Shown: positions 43,428 to 52,796, numbered from the stretch's first letter. The stretch is DNA of 64,000 bases from Emticicia sp. BO119 (GCF_013912375.1 NZ_JACETV010000014.1:1-64000); one strand, 5' to 3'. The notes: generated by a model not told the origin, from the sequence alone. Made by a program: numbers and translations.

Positions 43428-45485
43428 TTACCAGATTCTCACCCTTTTCTCAGGGGCACGATACATTTTATCGCCTGGTTTTATATTAAAAGCTTCATAA
43501 AATTCATCCATATTCACAATCGGGCCATTCACACGAAGAAAGTTTGGGGCGTGTACGTCTGTCATGATTCTATTAGCTAAGGCTTCGTCGCGCGTATGCC
43601 CCATCCAAGCCAAAGCCCATCCTAAGAAATAGCGTTGAAGGGGTGTAAAACCGTTGATTTTCTTACCTGATTTATATTGCTCGGTTTTCTTGAAAGCCTC
43701 CAAGCCTAAAATCACACCGCCCAAATCAGCAATATTTTCTCCTTGGGTAGCCTCACCTCTTACATACATAGAATCTAAAACTACATAGTTATCAAACTGC
43801 TCAATGATTCCTTTTGCTCTTTTATTGTATTCTTCCCCATCTTTCTTTGTCCACCAGTCAGTCAGATTACCTTTTTCGTCGAACTGTCTGCCCTGGTCGT
43901 CAAAGCCGTGTGTAATCTCATGCCCGATGGTTGAGCCCCCGGCATAGGCATAAATAATAGCATCATCTAATTGCTCATCTGTAAAACCCGCTACAAAGAA
44001 AATAGCCGCAGGCAATACGATTTCATTATTTGATGGATTATAGTAGGCATTATAAGTCTGTGGAGTCATACCCCATTCTGTTTTATCAACAGGCTTACCA
44101 ATCTTATTAGTCTCATACAAATACCACCATTGATTGGCTCTGATGATGTTTTGTACATACGAATCTTTTTTGATGTCTAAAGACGAAAAATCTTTCCATT
44201 TATCAGGGTAGCTCACCTTAGGCATCACCGTCGAGAGTTTCAATAAAGCCTTTTTCTTGGTGCTGTCCGACATCCAGTCTAATTTTTCAATGCGCTCTTT
44301 ATAAGTACTGAATATATTCTTCACCAGTTCTTCGTATCGCTTTTTGGTTTTATCAGAATAGTAATTCTTTATAAAGAGCTGCCCTAAAGCATCTCCCAAC
44401 AAGCGTTCCTCAGCATCTAATACACGTTTCCAGCGAGGCTTCATTTCTTTTACCCCGCGCAAGATAGTTCTGTAAAAATGAAAGTCTTCTTTGGCAAACT
44501 GGCTACTTAATTCACTGGCATAATTACTGATAAAATTCCATGTCAGGTATGCTTTCCAGGTATCTATCGGCGTAGTTTTCAATAATTTATCAACGGCTGT
44601 ATAAAATTCAGGTTGGCCAACAATGGCACTTTTCACCTGTGGCATTTTCATCCTGACAAATAAATCTGTGAATTTCATTGAAGGTGATAACTTATCTAAT
44701 GCTGCCAGATCCATTTTATTGTAGTTCTTATAGGGATCTCTCAAAGCCTCTATCTTGCGGGAATTTTTGGCTAAAGTTTCTTCTAATGCATATACCCTTT
44801 CCATGTTTTTGGTAGCTGTGGCATCATCGTTACCTAACAACTTAAACATACGTTGTATATGCGCCTTGTATTCTTTACGGATATTGGTATTACGGCTATC
44901 TGTATTAAAATAATAATCTCTTTCTGGCAGACCTATACCTCCCTGATAAAGATGTAAAGCTTGCTCTTCACTATTTTTCTCATCCTGAAACACATAATTG
45001 CCAAACAGCGTACCCATACCATAGGTCTGTTGCAAAGCCACTTCGTTTAGCACACCTTGTAAATCTTTGATGGTGACAATACGGTCTAAATCTGATTTGA
45101 CAGGACTGAGTCCTTGTTTTTCAATACCCAGACTATCCATGCCTGTAAACCAGAAATCGCCAATTTTCTGCTCATTTGAGCCAATATTACCAGATTGTTT
45201 GGCTGATTCTTCATTAATGGTTCTTAAACGCCCATAGGTTTCTTCCTGTACCATACTGCCGATACCCCAGCTACTTTCGGAAGCAGGGATAGGGTTCTTT
45301 TTCAACCAGTTACCGACGGCATATTTAAAAAAATCATCCTTAGGCGATACAGTAGTATCCACCACTTCTTTAAGAATATCTCTTTGGGCAGATTCGGAAG
45401 AGTTCGATTGACAGGAAGTAAGGGAAATTCCGGAAACTAATAAAATGCCCGATAGCAAAACTTTAGGTAAAGTAAGAGCTTGCAT
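43428..45485 (-). CDS. M13-family (neprilysin-like) zinc metallopeptidase, lipoprotein
   Basis: This 685-residue periplasmic or surface endopeptidase has a lipoprotein signal (LLSGILLVSGISLTSC, lipobox Cys near residue 25). The zinc site is STIGHEITHGFDDQGRQFD (HExxH) with the third ligand in GENIADLGGV. The substrate-binding NAYYNPSNNEIVLPAAI and the C-terminal MYRAPEKRVRIW are diagnostic of M13. The N-terminal half (about 40-400) is the M13_N helical domain. The length is normal. In other bacteria, M13 enzymes cleave small secreted peptides. The gene sits directly upstream of lasso B2 (23 nt), but related genes are common elsewhere in Bacteroidota and a lasso role is only a possibility. Confidence 0.93.
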   Translation of the reverse strand: MQALTLPKVLLSGILLVSGISLTSCQSNSSESAQRDILKEVVDTTVSPKDDFFKYAVGNWLKKNPIPASESSWGIGSMVQEETYGRLRTINEESAKQSGNIGSNEQKIGDFWFTGMDSLGIEKQGLSPVKSDLDRIVTIKDLQGVLNEVALQQTYGMGTLFGNYVFQDEKNSEEQALHLYQGGIGLPERDYYFNTDSRNTNIRKEYKAHIQRMFKLLGNDDATATKNMERVYALEETLAKNSRKIEALRDPYKNYNKMDLAALDKLSPSMKFTDLFVRMKMPQVKSAIVGQPEFYTAVDKLLKTTPIDTWKAYLTWNFISNYASELSSQFAKEDFHFYRTILRGVKEMKPRWKRVLDAEERLLGDALGQLFIKNYYSDKTKKRYEELVKNIFSTYKERIEKLDWMSDSTKKKALLKLSTVMPKVSYPDKWKDFSSLDIKKDSYVQNIIRANQWWYLYETNKIGKPVDKTEWGMTPQTYNAYYNPSNNEIVLPAAIFFVAGFTDEQLDDAIIYAYAGGSTIGHEITHGFDDQGRQFDEKGNLTDWWTKKDGEEYNKRAKGIIEQFDNYVVLDSMYVRGEATQGENIADLGGVILGLEAFKKTEQYKSGKKINGFTPLQRYFLGWALAWMGHTRDEALANRIMTDVHAPNFLRVNGPIVNMDEFYEAFNIKPGDKMYRAPEKRVRIW

Positions 45486-45571
45486 AGATTAAAAGTGTTG
45501 AATGAAAATGATTGTTAAATTTGAGAAGATTTTCTGAAAAACTTATTCATCTCGTATTTAAAAATACATAT

Positions 45572-46420
45572 ATGCTAAAAATATTCTTCGTTGCCTGTAC
45601 TACTCTTGCTCTGATACTACTAATAGTAAATGCGTGTGGCCCATCCAAGAAGCATCCTGATGAAGAAAAAAAGCCTATTGCTGAAAGCTTCAGAACTTAT
45701 GACCTTGCAAATCCTGCACAAAAGATAAAACTCGCTAAAAGCCTGAAAGAAATATCCGGCTTATCTTATTATAAAGACAATCAATTGATATGTGTAAATG
45801 ATGAAGAGGGGAAAATTTTTATTTATGACCTCGGGAAAGAAGATATTATTAAAAAAACAGACTTTGGTAAGTCTGGCGATTATGAAGGAGTAGAGTTTGT
45901 AGGTAATGAAGTGTTTGCTATGAAAAGCAATGGCAAAATTAAAGCCTTTAACATTAATGGCAACGGTGAAAGAGAAATTGATTGCAGGAATGATGATGTA
46001 GTAGAGTACGAAGGGTTAGGTTATGATAGCCCGTCTAATTGTTTATTATTAGCAACTAAGGAACACATAAAAGCCAAAGATGAGGTAAAGGTTATCTATA
46101 GTTATGATTTGACAAATAAACAACTGGCTATCAGATTTACTATTACTAAAGAGATGATAACTCTGCCGGATGATAGAACAGGCTTCCGTCCTTCTGGTAT
46201 TGCTGTACATCCATTAAGTAGTGATATTTATATTATTGCCTCACAAGGTAAAAAGTTGTTGATACTGACCAATAAAGGGATAAAGAAAGACCTGATAGTA
46301 TTAAATGAAAAACTATTCATTCAACCGGAAGGGATTTGTTTCACGCCATCAGGCGATTTATACATCTCTTCGGAAGGAGAAGATAAGAAAGGTTATATAT
46401 TGAAATTTATTTCCAATTGA
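45572..46420 (+). CDS. SdiA-regulated-like beta-propeller lipoprotein
   Basis: This lipoprotein of about 282 residues (start MLKIFFVACTTLAL, lipobox VNAC) carries a propeller-like periplasmic domain: AKSLKEISGLSYYKDNQLICVNDEEGKIFIYDL, EGVEFVGNEVFAMKSNGKI, FRPSGIAVHPLSSDIYIIASQ and QPEGICFTPSGDLYISSEG. This pattern matches the SdiA-regulated/phytase-like domain family, whose function is unknown. The ATG at 45572 is chosen over the longer frame from 45512, because the upstream stretch overlaps a -7 element TAAATTTG at 45516-45523. It is divergent from the M13 gene with 86 nt between the starts. Confidence 0.75.
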   Translation: MLKIFFVACTTLALILLIVNACGPSKKHPDEEKKPIAESFRTYDLANPAQKIKLAKSLKEISGLSYYKDNQLICVNDEEGKIFIYDLGKEDIIKKTDFGKSGDYEGVEFVGNEVFAMKSNGKIKAFNINGNGEREIDCRNDDVVEYEGLGYDSPSNCLLLATKEHIKAKDEVKVIYSYDLTNKQLAIRFTITKEMITLPDDRTGFRPSGIAVHPLSSDIYIIASQGKKLLILTNKGIKKDLIVLNEKLFIQPEGICFTPSGDLYISSEGEDKKGYILKFISN

Positions 46421-46534
46421 GCGGGATTTAATACGCATTTTTGTTTGTTCTGATATAAACAAAATAGCTTTTCAATTAGCAAAGATGTATAGTTTCTTTG
46501 ACCTTTTAGCTTTGTCAAGATAATCAAAAAGGGT

Positions 46535-46564
46535 TTTGTGAATAAGCTATTTTGTCTAATTTTG
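46535..46564 (+). promoter_or_regulatory. promoter of lpd
   Basis: -33 TTTG (46535-46538) and -7 TAATTTTG (46557-46564) are 18 nt apart, 35 nt before the lpd ATG. This is one of the best consensus promoters in the window and rules out an upstream TTG start at 46552. Confidence 0.7.
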
Positions 46565-46599
46565 CATCAAAATTTATAATAACCAGAAAATTATATATT

Positions 46600-47991
46600 A
46601 TGGCACAGTATGATGTTATAGTACTTGGGAGTGGGCCGGGCGGCTATGTTACCGCAATCCGTGCTTCACAATTAGGCATGAAAACTGCCATTGTTGAGAA
46701 AGAAAACCTTGGGGGTATCTGCCTGAACTGGGGTTGTATTCCAACAAAGGCTTTGTTGAAGTCTGCCCAGGTGTTTGAATATATTAAACACGCAAAAGAT
46801 TACGGAATTGAAGTAGGTGAGTCGAGTGCTAATTTTGAGGCTGTTATTAAACGCTCGCGTGGGGTAGCTGAAGGCATGAGCAAAGGGGTTCAGTTTCTGA
46901 TGAAGAAAAATAAAATTGATGTAATCTACGGAACCGGAAAAGTTAAACCGGGTAAGAAAGTAGAAGTTACCGATGCGGAAGGTAAAAAGACTGAGGTAGA
47001 AGGTAAATACATTATCATTGCTACTGGTGCAAGAGCCCGTCAATTACCTAATATTCCGATTGATGGCAAAAAAATTATTGAATACCGCAAAGCAATGAGC
47101 CTTGAGAAAAAACCGGATTCGCTATTAGTAGTAGGCTCTGGTGCTATCGGTGTCGAATTTGCTTATGTATATGCCAGTATGGGTACTAAAGTAACTATTG
47201 TAGAATTTATGCCAAATATCGTTCCGGTGGAAGATGAAGATATTTCTAAAGAACTGGCTAAATCTTACAAAAAAGCTGGCATTGAAATCTATACCAATTC
47301 AAGTGTTGAAAAAGTAGATACAAGTGGGAACGGTTGTGTTTCGACGGTAAAAACACCAAACGGAGAAATCAAAATCGAAACAGATATGGTGCTTTCAGCA
47401 GCCGGAATTGTAGCGAATATCGAAAATATTGGTCTGGAAGAAACAGGCATTGCTACCGATAGAGGTAAAATTACCGTTAATCAATGGTCAGAAACTAACG
47501 TGCCGGGTTATTATGCTATTGGTGACGTAACACCAGGCCCTGCTTTAGCACACAAAGCATCAGCCGAGGGTATCATCTGTGTTGAGAAAATAGCAGGGCA
47601 TCACCCGCAACCGATGGATTATAAAAATATTCCTGGTTGTACTTACTGTACACCCGAAATCGCTTCGGTAGGTTATACAGAAAAAGCAGCAAAAGAAGCC
47701 GGATACGAAATTAAAGTGGGTAAGTTCCCGTTCTCGGCATCAGGTAAAGCAAAAGCGGCAGGTAGTCCGGAAGGTTTCGTAAAAGTAATTTTTGATGCCA
47801 AATACGGTGAGTGGTTAGGTTGCCACATGATTGGAGCTAACGTAACCGAAATGATTGGCGAAGCCGTTGTAGCCCGTAAACTGGAAACAACAGGTATGGA
47901 AATCATCAAATCGGTTCATCCGCATCCGACCATGTCAGAGGCTATCATGGAAGCAGCAGCAGCAGCTTATGGCGAAGTGATACATTTATAA
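46600..47991 (+). CDS. lpdA: dihydrolipoyl dehydrogenase
   Basis: This 463-residue FAD enzyme is the E3 component of pyruvate and 2-oxoglutarate dehydrogenase complexes (and the glycine cleavage system), reoxidising dihydrolipoamide with NAD. The FAD fold is YDVIVLGSGPGGYVTAIRAS, and the redox disulphide is in LGGICLNWGCIPTKALL. The NAD fold is LLVVGSGAIGVEFAYVYASMG. The catalytic His-Glu dyad is in HPHPTMSEAIMEAAAAAYGE. It is transcribed alone from its own strong promoter, with no E1/E2 genes nearby, and ends at a strong terminator. Confidence 0.96.
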   Translation: MAQYDVIVLGSGPGGYVTAIRASQLGMKTAIVEKENLGGICLNWGCIPTKALLKSAQVFEYIKHAKDYGIEVGESSANFEAVIKRSRGVAEGMSKGVQFLMKKNKIDVIYGTGKVKPGKKVEVTDAEGKKTEVEGKYIIIATGARARQLPNIPIDGKKIIEYRKAMSLEKKPDSLLVVGSGAIGVEFAYVYASMGTKVTIVEFMPNIVPVEDEDISKELAKSYKKAGIEIYTNSSVEKVDTSGNGCVSTVKTPNGEIKIETDMVLSAAGIVANIENIGLEETGIATDRGKITVNQWSETNVPGYYAIGDVTPGPALAHKASAEGIICVEKIAGHHPQPMDYKNIPGCTYCTPEIASVGYTEKAAKEAGYEIKVGKFPFSASGKAKAAGSPEGFVKVIFDAKYGEWLGCHMIGANVTEMIGEAVVARKLETTGMEIIKSVHPHPTMSEAIMEAAAAAYGEVIHL

Positions 47992-48012
47992 TTATTACAT
48001 AGATATAATTAT

Positions 48013-48054
48013 AAAAACGGGTGCTTACCTTAAGCGGTAAGCACCCGTTTTTTT
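48013..48054 (+). terminator. intrinsic terminator of lpd
   Basis: AACGGGTGCTTACC (48016-48029) and GGTAAGCACCCGTT (48036-48049) form a perfect 14-bp stem with a 6-nt loop, followed by a T-run. Confidence 0.9.
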
Positions 48055-48090
48055 GTGCAAATAGGCCGAAATTTCAGACCGTCTACAAAT

Positions 48091-48119
48091 ACAAAAGGGG
48101 CAAAAATTGCCCCTTTTGT
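48091..48119 (-). terminator. intrinsic terminator of the dps operon
   Basis: ACAAAAGGGGCAA (48091-48103) and TTGCCCCTTTTGT (48107-48119) form a perfect 13-bp stem with a 3-nt loop, 22 nt after the dps stop. Confidence 0.75.
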
Positions 48120-48141
48120 ACCACCTTTTTTAACCTAAACA

Positions 48142-48612
48142 CTACCCTAAAAACGCGCGGAGCATCCATGCCATTTTTTCATGCTGCCCCATGAAACCTG
48201 TGAGTAAGTCAGTGGTAACTGCATCTCCCAGTTTTTCATCTATATCTTCAATGTCTTTACGCAAATTTGTTATAAACGCTTCGTGGTCTGCTAACAAATG
48301 GCTTATCTGAGCATCTTGTTTGTCTTCGTAAGGCCCTTCTTTTAATCGGGTTGTTGACAGAAAATCTTTCATTGTACCATTAGACTGATGTCCAAGTTGT
48401 GTGATTCTCTCTGCAATCTGGTCTATTATATCTCTGAGAACTTTATACTGGTCTTCATAAAATTTATGTAATTCCATAAAACGAGGACCTTTGATATTCC
48501 AGTGATAATTACGGGTTTTTGTCAATATCACATGTTCGTCTGCTAAAATAACCTGTAATAAATCAGCAATTTTTTTAATATCATTCTCGGGTAAACCAAT
48601 ATGGGCTTTCAT
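48142..48612 (-). CDS. dps: Dps-family ferritin-like DNA-binding/iron-storage protein
   Basis: This 156-residue Dps protein is expected to form dodecamers that oxidise and store iron and protect DNA during stress. The ferroxidase-site region is TKTRNYHWNIKGPRFMELHKFYEDQY, and IIDQIAERITQLGHQSNG follows. The C-terminal helix HEKMAWMLRAFLG is also usual. It lies 21 nt downstream of a small membrane-protein gene on the same strand, so both are probably one transcript with a perfect hairpin terminator. No OxyR-type site is recognisable upstream. Confidence 0.92.
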   Translation of the reverse strand: MKAHIGLPENDIKKIADLLQVILADEHVILTKTRNYHWNIKGPRFMELHKFYEDQYKVLRDIIDQIAERITQLGHQSNGTMKDFLSTTRLKEGPYEDKQDAQISHLLADHEAFITNLRKDIEDIDEKLGDAVTTDLLTGFMGQHEKMAWMLRAFLG

Positions 48613-48633
48613 GACTATAAAGTTGTGTGTATC

Positions 48634-48816
48634 TTATGCCTGCTTCATTTTTGAAGAAGTAAGCTTCACTCGTTTCATGAAATTATTGAATTCATGATTC
48701 TGAGAACCTCTCGTTCTGCCATCCCAGTTCTGCGTATTGTTATTCACAAATTTTAGCAAAACCACCGCCATACTGAACATGGTAATTATTCCGATTATGA
48801 AGATGATGGGTGTCAT
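48634..48816 (-). CDS. small single-pass membrane protein upstream of dps
   Basis: This 60-residue protein has an N-terminal membrane helix (IIFIIGIITMFSMAVVLLKF) and a polar, basic tail (NNNTQNWDGRTRGSQNHEFN, then MKRVKLTSSKMKQA). No family is recognised. Support comes from its position 21 nt before dps on the same strand, the well-formed start and the helix-plus-tail design. It may be a stress-induced membrane peptide. The 263-nt gap upstream is AT-rich with no other gene. Confidence 0.55.
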   Translation of the reverse strand: MTPIIFIIGIITMFSMAVVLLKFVNNNTQNWDGRTRGSQNHEFNNFMKRVKLTSSKMKQA

Positions 48817-49079
48817 GATTTCAATAATTTGATGAAACGATTCTTATGCCTTAATATTTAAAAACTTTGTACCATATATTTTCCGGGGACATAAAGGCAA
48901 TTTTTTTAAAAAAACTGGGGAAAATGTGGCATTTTGGGAAAATAAGTGTGGATTTTTTACCCCAATTGTGGTTTTATCCATAGTATTGGCAGATGGTATG
49001 TATTATTTATGGTTATATCTATCTACTCTAAATACGCTGTATTATTAAAACATATTTTAAATTTAAGCCACAGCCACTT

Positions 49080-50009
49080 ATGAAATTGTTAAAAGCAAAA
49101 CTGAAAGAGTATTATTCTTTTGCCGAAGAAGTGTTCTCCGAATTCAGCACCGACAATGCTACCAAGTTGAGTGCCTCCTTATCTTATTATACTATTTTTT
49201 CTTTGGCTCCCATGCTTGTAGTTATTATTTCGGTAGCAGGTATTTTTTATGGCCGGGAAGCCATACAAGGTCAACTGTATGGACAAATTGACTGGCTGAT
49301 TGGTAAAGATGCCGCCGCCCAGGTAGAAGAACTAATTAAAAATGCAAGACTCTCACAAAAATCAGGGTTAGCGGCTATTATCGGTACGGTTACACTTATG
49401 CTTGGGGCAACAGGGGTTTTTGCCGAGATTCAAGACTCTATTAATTTTATCTGGTCTTTAAAAGCTAAACCTAAATCGGGAATACTAAAATATCTGTTTA
49501 ACAGATTATTATCATTTTCGTTGATACTCTCTTTAGGTTTCCTTCTCATTGTTTCCTTATTAGTAAATACCTTCCTGGATATTTTCAGTCAGCGATTGCA
49601 GCTACTTTTTGAAAACATGACCGTATATTTATTTATGTTTCTCAATCTGACAATAGTATTCTCTGTTATTACACTATTATTTGCTACCATATTTAAAGTA
49701 TTACCCGATGGTAGAATAGCCTGGAAAGATGCTTTTTTAGGAGCAGGTGTAACGGCTGTGCTGTTTATGGTAGGTAAATTTCTGATAGGGTATTATTTAG
49801 GGCAATCGAAGATTACAAGTACCTTTGGGGCCGCCGGCTCTGTAGTTATTATTCTGCTTTGGGTATATTACTCATCAACTATTCTCTTCCTGGGGGCGGA
49901 ATTTACCAAAGTCTATACCCGACATTACGGCACACCTATACAACCAAACAGGAATGCCGTTTTATTAGTAAAGAAAGAAATAGAAGTAAAAGAACCGAAA
50001 ATTCATTAA
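49080..50009 (+). CDS. YihY/BrkB-family inner-membrane protein
   Basis: This 309-residue protein has about six membrane segments and belongs to the YihY/virulence-factor BrkB family. The family's N-terminal TKLSASLSYYTIFSLAPMLVVIISVAGI, central AIIGTVTLMLGATGVFAEIQDSINFIW and C-terminal SVVIILLWVYYSSTILFLGAEFTKVY are present. The family's function is unsettled; it was once miscalled RNase BN. The tail (KKEIEVKEPKIH) is charged. The TspO-like gene begins 4 nt after the stop, so the pair is an operon. Confidence 0.9.
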   Translation: MKLLKAKLKEYYSFAEEVFSEFSTDNATKLSASLSYYTIFSLAPMLVVIISVAGIFYGREAIQGQLYGQIDWLIGKDAAAQVEELIKNARLSQKSGLAAIIGTVTLMLGATGVFAEIQDSINFIWSLKAKPKSGILKYLFNRLLSFSLILSLGFLLIVSLLVNTFLDIFSQRLQLLFENMTVYLFMFLNLTIVFSVITLLFATIFKVLPDGRIAWKDAFLGAGVTAVLFMVGKFLIGYYLGQSKITSTFGAAGSVVIILLWVYYSSTILFLGAEFTKVYTRHYGTPIQPNRNAVLLVKKEIEVKEPKIH

Positions 50010-50013
50010 AATT

Positions 50014-50847
50014 ATGGAGACAAAATTCAATTCAACCAAAATCAGAACACTGCAAATACTTAACTTTTTGTTTTTTTTAGCAATGGTATTTGTGAATTTT
50101 CTGGCTAATTTTTTACCAATTAATGGTAAAAATACAGGTGAGGTATCTGCACAATATCCCAATTTATTCGTTCCGGCACCACTTACGTTCGCTATTTGGA
50201 GCGTTATCTATTTATTATTATTTGTTTTCTGTATTTATCAGATGACCTCCCTGTTTAAATCAAAGATAGACCCATATGTAGGTGAGGTTGTCAGAAGAAT
50301 CAATATTGCATTTATTCTTACCTGTATCATTAATATCTGCTGGATTGTGGCCTGGCATTATGACTTCATTGTGGTGAGTGTCATATTAATGCTTCTATTG
50401 CTTAGCAGATTGATTTATATTGATACGCAAATCAGATTGTTAGAGCCACATCTTACTAATGCTCAGAATTTTGTTGTTAAAGCACCTTTTGGTTTATATT
50501 TGGGCTGGATTTGTATTGCTACTATTGCCAATATTACGGCTCTATTGGTAAGCTATGGTTGGCGAGGTTTTGGAATGAGCGAAGAATCATGGACATCGAT
50601 GATGGTGCTGGTAGGTTCGTTGATAGGGATTGTTGCTATATTACGCTTCAATAATTTCTATATTGGTCTGGCGGTTATATGGGCCCTGAGTGGTATTATC
50701 GTCGAACGTAAAAACGACAGCGTCTATTATGAATATATTGTGCTGAGTGCCTGGGCAGGTATTATTATGGTAGCTATAAGCGTATTTATAGAGTTATTCA
50801 GAGGAACATTCAGAAAACGACAGCCATTAGCACATGACCGTGTTTAA
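50014..50847 (+). CDS. TspO/MBR-like tryptophan-rich sensory membrane protein
   Basis: This 277-residue protein with about eight hydrophobic segments has the N-terminal layout of bacterial TspO/MBR-like proteins: VNFLANFLPINGKNTGEVSAQYPNLF and APLTFAIWSVIYLLLFVFC. INICWIVAWHYDF and YLGWICIATIANITALLVSY give it the Trp-rich character. Classical TspO proteins are shorter (about 160 residues, five helices) and bind porphyrins; this is the longer Bacteroidota type of unknown ligand. It is cotranscribed with the BrkB-like gene. Confidence 0.75.
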   Translation: METKFNSTKIRTLQILNFLFFLAMVFVNFLANFLPINGKNTGEVSAQYPNLFVPAPLTFAIWSVIYLLLFVFCIYQMTSLFKSKIDPYVGEVVRRINIAFILTCIINICWIVAWHYDFIVVSVILMLLLLSRLIYIDTQIRLLEPHLTNAQNFVVKAPFGLYLGWICIATIANITALLVSYGWRGFGMSEESWTSMMVLVGSLIGIVAILRFNNFYIGLAVIWALSGIIVERKNDSVYYEYIVLSAWAGIIMVAISVFIELFRGTFRKRQPLAHDRV

Positions 50848-50864
50848 AAATCAATAATAACAGC

Positions 50865-50894
50865 AAAAGGCTATCATAAAAATGATGGCCTTTT
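50865..50894. terminator. bidirectional intrinsic terminator
   Basis: AAAAGGCTATCAT pairs with ATGATGGCCTTTT (one mispair) through a 4-nt loop, between the convergent TspO-like and sensor-kinase genes. Confidence 0.75.
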
Positions 50895-50895
50895 A

Positions 50896-52335
50896 TTAGC
50901 TCAAAGAAAAAGTAATAATAAACTCTGTACCCTTTCCTACTTCTGAATTAACGTCGACAGTAGCTTTATGCGATTGAATGATATTAAGTGTGGCGGCAAG
51001 ACCCAAACCAATACCATTATTTTTGGCTGTAAAATAAGGTTCAAACAACCGACTCATATTCTCGGGGCTGATACCTGTACCATTGTCTTTAATGGAGATA
51101 AAATAATAGTTATTAGTTATGTAGCTTTTTATTGTCAATTGTCCTTTCCCTTCTTCCATCGCTTCTACGGCATTGATAATAATATTTAGCAAGGCAATTT
51201 TTATTTTATTGCTATCAAGATTTAATAGTACATCTTCTCCATATTGTTTTTCTAAAGCTATGCTTTTCAGGTTGATGCGATCAATTGCCTGTTCGAGGGT
51301 TTCATCTAAAACCTGATGAATTGATATTTTACTGAAGGCCAGTTCGGAGGGTTTGGAGTTATTAAGCAACTCAGTTATCAGATCACTGATACGTTGTCCA
51401 TTCCGTTTAATAATTCCCAAGAACAGTTTAGAGTCTTCATCTTCCATTTCACCTTCCAATTGCTCTACCGACAAATGGATATTTGTGAGGGGGTTTCGCA
51501 CCTCATGCGCCAAAGTGCGAACCAGACGACCTGTTGCAGCCATTTTCTCTAACATCATGGCTTCACGCTCGGCTTTACGCTGAGCAGTTACATCATGAAT
51601 AATACTGAGAAAAGACTCTTTACCTTCACTGTTTTTCTGTTTCTGGGCATCAATCAGGCAAATCTTTCTTTCGCCTTTTTTTGTAAGGAAAATTGCTTCA
51701 AATTTATCTATATTACCTTTTTCTTCAAGTTTTTCGTTGAATAAATGCCATATTTCAGGCTTTTCAAAGATTTTGGCAGTACTCATATTATTAAGTTCTT
51801 CTGCTTCATAGCCAAGCATCTCTAAGGTGGCAGGGTTATAGTATATAAAACTGCCATCTTTGGGTTGGGTAACAATAATACCCTGCCGCACATGATTGAA
51901 GATAGTACGGTACTGCTGCTCACTTTCCCGAAGGGTTTTAAGGGTATCGGCCCGCTCAAGTGAATACCTGATACAGCGTTCGAGTTTTTCTGAGTCTAAT
52001 TCGCTTTTTATCAGATAATCCACAGCTCCCAATCTCATAGCTTCCATATCAATTTTATGGTCGCCTTTACCAGTAAGCAGAATGATGGGGCTCTGGCAGC
52101 CATCCTGAATTGCTCTTTTTAATAGGTCAAGACCTGTTTTAGCGCCTAATAAGAAATCAAAGAAACAAATGTCATATTCGCAGGATGTTACTTTCCCAAC
52201 AGCTTCATCAAAGTTTTTTGCCCAGTCAATGGCAAATTTTTTACCTCTTATATCATTTAGGTAATCGCTTGTCAGGAAAAAGTCATCTTCATCATCATCT
52301 ACGATTAACACCCTGATTGTGTCAAGATCTTTCAT
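50896..52335 (-). CDS. receiver-PAS-histidine kinase
   Basis: This 479-residue cytoplasmic signalling protein has an N-terminal receiver (about 5-125; DYDICFFDFLLGAKTG with phospho-Asp, ILLTGKG, YLIKSEL). A PAS domain follows (about 137-255; FNHVRQGIIVTQPKDGSFIYYNPATLEMLG). The kinase core has the H-box TLAHEVRNPLTNIHLSVEQL, the N-box IIINAVEAMEEGKG and the G-box DNGTGISPENMSRLFEPYFTAKNNGIGLGLAATL. There is no membrane segment. The receiver-first order suggests it integrates another phosphorelay. Its ATG overlaps the stop of the receiver gene upstream, and the rpoN/NtrC genes precede them on the same strand, so it is a candidate kinase for the NtrC-type activator. Confidence 0.9.
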   Translation of the reverse strand: MKDLDTIRVLIVDDDEDDFFLTSDYLNDIRGKKFAIDWAKNFDEAVGKVTSCEYDICFFDFLLGAKTGLDLLKRAIQDGCQSPIILLTGKGDHKIDMEAMRLGAVDYLIKSELDSEKLERCIRYSLERADTLKTLRESEQQYRTIFNHVRQGIIVTQPKDGSFIYYNPATLEMLGYEAEELNNMSTAKIFEKPEIWHLFNEKLEEKGNIDKFEAIFLTKKGERKICLIDAQKQKNSEGKESFLSIIHDVTAQRKAEREAMMLEKMAATGRLVRTLAHEVRNPLTNIHLSVEQLEGEMEDEDSKLFLGIIKRNGQRISDLITELLNNSKPSELAFSKISIHQVLDETLEQAIDRINLKSIALEKQYGEDVLLNLDSNKIKIALLNIIINAVEAMEEGKGQLTIKSYITNNYYFISIKDNGTGISPENMSRLFEPYFTAKNNGIGLGLAATLNIIQSHKATVDVNSEVGKGTEFIITFSLS

Positions 52336-52796
52336 GAGTTATATTTTGGTAACTGAACAATATCAAACCAGTAATTGCCAAGGTTCTTCATTACTTCTAC
52401 CAACTCAACAAATGTAACTGGCTTGGTAACAAAACTATTTACCCCTAAATCGTAGGTACGCAAAATGTCTTCTTCGGCTTTTGAGGTAGTAAGAACAATT
52501 ACGGGAATACTTTTCAATTCGTCATCAGATTTAATTTCTTTTAAACACTCACGGCCATCTTTTTTGGGCATGTTAAGATCGAGAAGTATTACTCCCGGCC
52601 GTGGTGAACTTTCTGGGTCAGTATATTTTCCTCTTCGTTTCAGATAGTCCATCAGTTGAGCACCATCTTCTACAAAGCGCAGTTCGTTTAATAAAAAATT
52701 TTCTTCTAAGGCTTCTTTGGTCATGCTCCTGTCATCCGGGTCATCATCAGCCATTAAAATCACAATACTTTTTTTATCTTTTTGAATTTGAATCAT
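52332..52796 (-). CDS. single-domain response regulator (Rcp1-like)
   Basis: This 154-residue receiver has the acidic pair in ILMADDDPDDRSM, the phospho-Asp in VILLDLNMPKKDGRECL, the Thr/Ser switch in VIVLTTSKAEED and the Lys in SFVTKPVTF. It has no output domain, so it acts through protein contacts or as a relay shuttle. It resembles the receiver at 57414-57830 (LLDLNMPKKDGREALKEI, LTTSNSPED). The gene overlaps the following receiver-PAS kinase by four bases (ATGA), indicating translational coupling. Confidence 0.9.
   Translation of the reverse strand: MIQIQKDKKSIVILMADDDPDDRSMTKEALEENFLLNELRFVEDGAQLMDYLKRRGKYTDPESSPRPGVILLDLNMPKKDGRECLKEIKSDDELKSIPVIVLTTSKAEEDILRTYDLGVNSFVTKPVTFVELVEVMKNLGNYWFDIVQLPKYNS

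Noticed and set aside
43428-45485. M13 peptidase as a lasso isopeptidase
   Set aside because: Known lasso isopeptidases are S9-type serine hydrolases; M13 enzymes are zinc endopeptidases and are common in Bacteroidota without lasso loci.
48920-49060. Possible -24/-12 sigma-54 promoter (GTGGCATTTTGGG, TTGGCAGATGGTATG) before the BrkB-like gene
   Set aside because: The -12 part does not match TTGC in either case, and the spacing is wrong.
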